Below, in pieces: positions 13,661 to 17,212 of a stretch of DNA of 17,212 bases. The notes beneath the pieces are model-generated. The model saw only the letters and a program-made list of their open reading frames with translations. It did no database searches and had not been told where the DNA came from. The position numbers and the translations under genes were made by a program. This DNA is from an uncultured Eubacteriales bacterium (lineage in GTDB: Bacteria; Bacillota; Clostridia; UBA1381): the NCBI GenBank assembly GCA_900556575.1, contig USPO01000009.1, forward strand, positions 1 through 17,212, given 5' to 3'. Each line of letters opens with the position of its first letter. The first letter of the stretch is position 1.

Positions 13661-15025
13661 TCAATATACTCGCTTTGCTCCGATGTATCTCGATTTATAA
13701 TAATCTGATTCGATAGAAGTATACATGATACTCTTTCCCGTTGACGGTGCATGAATCATCATACCGTCGCCGACATACATACCTACATGAGTTGCGTAAT
13801 CTCCCGAACCGAAGAATACCAAATCTCCCGGCTGTAAATCGCTCTTTTTAACATACGAACCGCTCTTATGTAACTGATCGTCCGCTACTCTTGCAATAGA
13901 AATTCCATTCTGCTTGCATACATACTGTACAAATCCTGAACAGTCAAATCCTGACGGTGAAGTTCCGCCCCAAACATAAGGAACACCTAAATAATCAGCT
14001 GCTGTATCAATTAACTTCTGTGCAGTTTCGTTGTCTGCTGTATATGACTTTGAGCTTGATAATGCTGATGATTTCTTTGATGACTTGTACTTGAAATCAA
14101 CCGGCACACTATAACACTCGGAGCCATCTGTCATAATTGCTCCTACCATGATTGAGTAATCATTATTACCCTTTAACTTTCTTGATTCAACTTTGACAGA
14201 TGTTTCTGTTGTTTCAAACTTGTCAACAGCCTCACCGTCTGAATCCTTTATCACATATATGTACTTTTCTGCACCTGGAGTAGCTGTCCACTCTACATTG
14301 AACGAACCCTCCTCGATTTCAGCGTTATCTGACGGAAGAACAATTACCGGAGCTGCCAATTCATATCCATCATTCTCTCCGAATTTATTGTATGCACGAT
14401 TTACGCTGGCAATAGCCTGCTCTCTCGTGGTTGCACCTGTCGGTGCCAAATAATCACTTGTTACACCATTCATTAAAGAGTAGTTTAATGAAGTTATAAC
14501 AGCACTCTTTGCCCAAGAACTTACACTGTCTCCATCCTCGAATTCATTGATTACATACGAATCTGACTCTCCGTCAGATAAGTAAAAATCCGATTCGCTC
14601 GATGTAAGAACTCCTACGAGCATCTTTGCCATTTCTTCTCTGGTTACGAGTCTGTCCGGTGTAAATGTAGTATCACTTGTACCCGATACAAGACCGTAAA
14701 CATATGCCTGCTTAACTGCCTTATTATCCGTATCGGTAAACGGTGAACCGGCCGGCTCGACAAGCTGTTCGTTTGTAAGCTTCTTGTATAAGTTGACTGC
14801 TAATTCGCAGAACTCCTGTCTTGTTATATTATCTGTCATATTATTTGATACGACAGCATATGAGCATAATCCCGCAGCATTCGCTGCCTGATATTCACTT
14901 ATCGCCCAGCCGCTCAAATCTACGGCTGAGGCTGTCGTCAGGCCCGGTCCGAAAACTCCCATTGAACCTAACGCAGTGGTTGCGGAAAGCGCAGACAAGA
15001 CAAGTGTCTTTGTAATTCTATTCAA
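13661..15025 (-). CDS. S-layer-anchored peptidoglycan hydrolase: SLH repeats, Fn3-like domain, NlpC/P60
   Basis: A 454-residue surface hydrolase. The start is the TTG at 15023-15025: AAGGAG lies 10 nt upstream and a standard signal peptide follows (about 1-34, cut after ASA). The longer frame to 15073 also begins with TTG but has no ribosome binding site and would spoil the signal. Three SLH repeats (about 36-214) should hold the protein on secondary wall polymer; FTDTDN and TREEMAKML are typical SLH strings. A beta-sandwich Fn3-like domain (about 224-314, LPSDNAEIEEGSFNVEWT) and a Ser/Lys linker lead to NlpC/P60 (about 333-454). Catalytic residues are Cys 362 in FDCSG, His 413 in THVGMYVG and His 425 in MIHAP. 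It is monocistronic, with a promoter at 15247-15275 and a ~215-nt leader that may hold an attenuator. Confidence 0.93.
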   Translation of the reverse strand: MNRITKTLVLSALSATTALGSMGVFGPGLTTASAVDLSGWAISEYQAANAAGLCSYAVVSNNMTDNITRQEFCELAVNLYKKLTNEQLVEPAGSPFTDTDNKAVKQAYVYGLVSGTSDTTFTPDRLVTREEMAKMLVGVLTSSESDFYLSDGESDSYVINEFEDGDSVSSWAKSAVITSLNYSLMNGVTSDYLAPTGATTREQAIASVNRAYNKFGENDGYELAAPVIVLPSDNAEIEEGSFNVEWTATPGAEKYIYVIKDSDGEAVDKFETTETSVKVESRKLKGNNDYSIMVGAIMTDGSECYSVPVDFKYKSSKKSSALSSSKSYTADNETAQKLIDTAADYLGVPYVWGGTSPSGFDCSGFVQYVCKQNGISIARVADDQLHKSGSYVKKSDLQPGDLVFFGSGDYATHVGMYVGDGMMIHAPSTGKSIMYTSIESDYYKSRYIGAKRVY

Positions 15026-15087
15026 GATTAACTCTCTCCTTCTCTTTTTTGACAATATGCAGCTGCAAATCAAAAACGTTATAAAAC

Positions 15088-15201
15088 AAAAAAATAAGCC
15101 GCATATTCAACGGCGTACTGCAATCAATCCAAATACATCAAATCAACTTCAACAATCAACTTCACCGTATGTCATTCATACTAACTGTCAAAGAGTACGC
15201 C
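15088..15201 (-). promoter_or_regulatory. Candidate attenuator in the leader of the SLH-NlpC/P60 gene
   Basis: On the - strand GGCGTACT (15194-15201) can pair with AGTACGCC (15112-15119) across 74 nt that hold a small GTATG/CATAC hairpin. Immediately after, GCCG (15111-15114) can pair with CGGC (15098-15101) around a 9-nt loop, followed by TTATTTTTTT. The two helices share bases 15112-15114, so only one can form. The terminator stem is only 4 bp, which limits confidence. No known riboswitch consensus was matched. Confidence 0.4.
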
Positions 15202-15246
15202 TTTTGAACTCTCTATGTTTTTGTGCTGTCCATGGTTTATACTACT

Positions 15247-15275
15247 ATTGTACCAAAAAATCAGCAAAATGTCAA
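15247..15275 (-). promoter_or_regulatory. Sigma-A promoter of the SLH-NlpC/P60 gene
   Basis: TTGACA (15270-15275), 17 bp and TACAAT (15247-15252) preceded by TGG. The start is near 15240. The 300 bp further upstream (15276-15574) is very AT-rich with long T runs and shows no gene, RNA or repeat that I can support. Confidence 0.82.
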
Positions 15276-15574
15276 GAGTTTTACTGATTTTTTTTACATT
15301 ATTTAAAATTTTTGTACAAAAGTCGTAACACGCTTTTAATCTATATGAAATTTTCGTTTTAATTATGTTTTATTTTTGCATATTTTTTGAAACATATACA
15401 GAAATGATGTACATTTTTCTCCGTAATTAAAACCAAAAAGGATGCATTTTGCCGAAAATACCGTTATTTTTTTAACGTTTGATTTTTCACGTTTTTTTCA
15501 GAAAAAGTTTTTGTTAAATTTATATTAAGCCGAATTTTTATAAGAATTAGACAAATTTTCATCATACATATTGT

Positions 15575-15618
15575 AAAAGGCTTCCGAAATTTCTCTGAGA
15601 AATTTCGGAAGCCTTTTT
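15575..15618. terminator. Terminator of spoIIID
   Basis: A perfect 18-bp stem (15575-15592 with 15600-15617), extendable inward, begins 45 bp after the spoIIID stop. T-runs are present on both sides (TTTT leftward, TTTTT rightward). It is the most stable-looking hairpin in the window. Confidence 0.9.
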
Positions 15619-15662
15619 GTTTAAATATTAAATTTCTTAATATTTTCAATTGATATATTTTA

Positions 15663-15956
15663 TCATTGGTCAGTACCGGTTTTATTCTTCATTGCTTCTT
15701 TTTCTATTCTTCTTTTCATATACTTCTCCTTTGTTGCCATTCCGCCTCTCAAATGTCTTTGTGCCTTGTTGCGTTCAAGTACTTCTCCCGCCTCCTTGAA
15801 GAGAGCCGGATTGACAGAACGCAGCCTTTCATGAACATCCTTATGTACGGTCGACTTTGAAACGTTGTACACCCCTGCCGCCTTACGCACAGTCGCATTA
15901 TTATCTACTATATAATGTGCCAGTTCAGCTGCACGCTGTGCTATGTAATCCTTCAT
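15663..15956 (-). CDS. spoIIID: Sporulation transcriptional regulator SpoIIID
   Basis: SpoIIID is a small DNA-binding protein that switches mother-cell gene expression between the sigma-E and sigma-K stages of sporulation. The 97-residue protein has the family start MKDYIAQRAAELAHYIV, a helix-turn-helix at about 21-45 (VRKAAGVYNVSKSTVHKDV) and the conserved RNKAQRHLRGGMATKEKY block (about 62-79), followed by a basic tail. The length is slightly above the ~85-95 usual in the family. The ATG has GGGGAGG 7 nt upstream. It has its own terminator and an upstream sigma-E-like promoter, in keeping with the known mother-cell expression of this gene in Bacillus and Clostridium. It is a firm marker that the organism is a spore former or descends from one. 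Confidence 0.96.
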   Translation of the reverse strand: MKDYIAQRAAELAHYIVDNNATVRKAAGVYNVSKSTVHKDVHERLRSVNPALFKEAGEVLERNKAQRHLRGGMATKEKYMKRRIEKEAMKNKTGTDQ

Positions 15957-15971
15957 ATACTGTCCTCCCCT

Positions 15972-16005
15972 GCCGCCGCAGCGGCTGTAATCAGGCTATG
16001 CCTGT
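15972..16005 (-). other. Two GC-rich hairpins in the spoIIID leader
   Basis: GCCGC-CGCA-GCGGC (15972-15985) lies just upstream of the Shine-Dalgarno, and CAGGC-TAT-GCCTG (15993-16005) is at the predicted mRNA 5' end. Both are perfect. The second is followed by TTTTT on the + strand, where no gene needs terminating. They could stabilise or tune translation of spoIIID. Confidence 0.5.
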
Positions 16006-16013
16006 TTTTCTAC

Positions 16014-16042
16014 ATTCTATGCATATGAAGTGTGAAATATGA
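16014..16042 (-). promoter_or_regulatory. Sigma-E-like promoter of spoIIID
   Basis: On the - strand TCATATT (16036-16042), a 14-bp spacer and CATAGAAT (16014-16021) fit the Bacillus sigma-E consensus (KMATATT, 14-15 bp, CATACANT) with one -10 mismatch. The start is near 16007, about 50 nt before the ATG. No sigma-A promoter of similar quality is present there. Confidence 0.7.
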
Positions 16043-16077
16043 GGGACTGCTGCAAAACTTCGTTTTACCGCCGTTCC
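16043..16077 (-). terminator. Imperfect hairpin after the glycerate kinase gene
   Basis: A 16-position stem (16043-16058 with 16062-16077) has three mismatches and one G-U pair, around loop TTC. The tail TCATATTTCAC is only modestly T-rich and contains the -35 of the spoIIID promoter. One arm carries the GCTGCTGCAAAA-type core seen elsewhere, while the other has drifted. Confidence 0.5.
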
Positions 16078-16085
16078 TACTCCTT

Positions 16086-17212
16086 TTATATCCCGTATTC
16101 TGCGATTAATCGAAATACCTGTTCTGCTGTATCCGCCATATTTCTCTTTGCATTTTCCTCATCCATTGCCTCGTCAATGCTGCATACCGTTCTTAATATA
16201 GGGAAAAATGCATCTATTCCGTTTTTGTTACATTCTCCCGCATCTTCCGTTACGCATCCAGAAAATGCAATTACTTTTTTTCCGTATTTTTTTGCGAGTT
16301 TTGCAACACCTACAGGAGCTTTTCCCATAGAGGTCTGAAAATCAAGTCTGCCCTCCCCCGTAATAACAATATCGGCATCTTTAATATATTTTTCAAGTTC
16401 TGTTCTTTCAAGAACAAGTTCTATACCCGGACGCAATTGTCCTTTTAAAAATGATTTAAACGCAAATCCTATTCCTCCTGCCGCACCTGTACCCGGATAA
16501 TTCATATCCGAGTGCGGATATATTTTCTTTGTAAGCTGCGCAAAGCTTTTTAACCACCCATCCATATTATATATCATTTGTTCATCCGCTCCCTTCTGCG
16601 GACCGTAAACGGCACTGCAGCCGTTATCTCCGCACAGCGGATTTGTAACATCACAGGCAATATAGAAACTACATTTGCTAAGTTCCGGAATAATATTATC
16701 ACATTTTATTTTTTCCAAAATTTTTAGTCCCTCCGCCCCTAAAGGTATCGTATTTCCATTTCCGTCGAGCAATTCAAAGCCCAATGCCGAAAGCATTCCC
16801 GTTCCTCCGTCATTTGTCGCACTGCCGCCTATTCCTACTATAAATTCACGACACCCCTTTGACACCGCATCTCTTATCATTTCACCGACACCATAAGTTG
16901 TGGTTTTTAACGGATTTAATTTTTCACGTGGTATCAGCGTAATTCCCGCCGCCGCAGACATTTCAATTATAGCTGTTTTGGTCTCATATATAATTCCATA
17001 TCTCGCCTTAACTCTATTTCCTAATGGTCCGGTAACTTCAATTTCTGTTATAATTCCGTTCATACCCTCTGTAAGCGCTTCAACTGTTCCCTCTCCTCCA
17101 TCTGCAAGAGGACGCACTTCAATCTCCGCATTCGGAAAAACTCTTAATATTCCTTCCGCCGCTGCCCTTCCCGCTTCAATAGAAGTCATACTCCCCTTAA
17201 ATGAATCTATTG
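16086..17212 (-). CDS. glxK: Glycerate kinase, GlxK/GarK type (partial, first few codons beyond right edge)
   Basis: This enzyme phosphorylates D-glycerate (product usually 2-phosphoglycerate in this family), feeding glycolysis. The frame is open through the right edge. Upstream of the ATG at 17187-17189, seven more codons read IDSFKGS, the family's N-terminal block, so only about five or six residues are missing and that ATG is internal. Counting from it, signatures are ADGGEGT (29-35), GIGGSATNDGGTGM (119-132), ACDVTNPLCG (178-187), YPGTGAAGGIG (231-241) and ITGEGRLDFQT (276-286). With ~374 visible codons it is near full length for the family. No transport or catabolic partner is visible, and its own promoter is outside the window. 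The next gene downstream, spoIIID, has a separate promoter. Confidence 0.93.
   Translation of the reverse strand, partial: IDSFKGSMTSIEAGRAAAEGILRVFPNAEIEVRPLADGGEGTVEALTEGMNGIITEIEVTGPLGNRVKARYGIIYETKTAIIEMSAAAGITLIPREKLNPLKTTTYGVGEMIRDAVSKGCREFIVGIGGSATNDGGTGMLSALGFELLDGNGNTIPLGAEGLKILEKIKCDNIIPELSKCSFYIACDVTNPLCGDNGCSAVYGPQKGADEQMIYNMDGWLKSFAQLTKKIYPHSDMNYPGTGAAGGIGFAFKSFLKGQLRPGIELVLERTELEKYIKDADIVITGEGRLDFQTSMGKAPVGVAKLAKKYGKKVIAFSGCVTEDAGECNKNGIDAFFPILRTVCSIDEAMDEENAKRNMADTAEQVFRLIAEYGI

Noticed and set aside
13555..13752. 65-codon - strand frame overlapping the end of the SLH-NlpC gene
   Set aside because: It is a shadow of the hydrolase gene in another frame and extends through its terminator.
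15026..15073. N-terminal extension of the SLH-NlpC protein by 16 residues
   Set aside because: It needs a TTG without a ribosome binding site and puts Cys and basic residues in front of a normal signal peptide; the TTG at 15025 has AAGGAG 10 nt upstream.
15026..15240. c-di-AMP (ydaO) riboswitch before an NlpC/P60 gene
   Set aside because: The conserved ydaO junction sequences were not found on the transcribed strand, although long-range pairing exists.
15464..15649. 61-codon - strand frame
   Set aside because: It runs through the spoIIID terminator hairpin and AT-rich DNA; the Lys/Phe/Asn composition is what such DNA gives by chance.

Overview
The window looks like chromosome from an AT-rich, endospore-forming member of the Clostridia. 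The basis is a spoIIID gene, a PdaA-type spore-cortex deacetylase, an S-layer-homology (SLH) protein, consensus sigma-A promoters (TTGACA-N17-TATAAT) and AAGGAG ribosome binding sites. Genus cannot be fixed from sequence alone. No phage, insertion sequence, CRISPR array or defence island was seen. Most genes are ordinary housekeeping, envelope or sporulation genes, and the least ordinary material lies in the leaders and intergenic regions.

Layout. 1-489 (-): 5' part of an RlmI/RlmK-like SAM methyltransferase running off the left edge. 710-1735 (+): membrane-anchored NodB polysaccharide deacetylase. 1793-3550 (-): secreted multi-domain protein. 3882-7200 (-): four-gene unit transcribed as HAD phosphatase, small (p)ppGpp synthetase, OmpR-type response regulator, histidine kinase. 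7372-7455 (-): tRNA-Leu(CAA). 7596-9260 (-): exported FMN-binding protein. 9803-11128 (-): SH3-SH3-NlpC/P60 hydrolase. 11493-12527 (+): holA. 12604-13479 (-): pdaA. 13661-15025 (-): SLH-NlpC/P60 hydrolase. 15663-15956 (-): spoIIID. 16086-17212 (-): glycerate kinase cut by the right edge.

How it fits together. Six of the twelve protein genes encode exported or surface proteins: two NodB deacetylases, two NlpC/P60 hydrolases with nearly the same catalytic domain on different anchors, and two secreted proteins that share a C-terminal module. The HAD / alarmone synthetase / two-component unit has one clear promoter and tight spacing, which suggests that stringent signalling and an envelope or stress sensor are co-expressed. 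spoIIID has its own mother-cell sigma-E-like promoter.

The best leads are regulatory. (a) A strong promoter at 9522-9551 fires straight into a hairpin terminator with a competing alternative hairpin, upstream of the FMN-binding gene; this is either an attenuator or a small RNA gene of about 60 nt. (b) The SLH-NlpC gene has a leader of about 215 nt with a long-range stem that overlaps a short terminator-like hairpin. (c) The SH3-NlpC gene is preceded by a six-codon ORF covering its Shine-Dalgarno site. (d) There is a 31-bp A tract beside the kinase terminator. (e) A family of hairpins built on a GCTGCTGCAAAA core recurs between unrelated genes.
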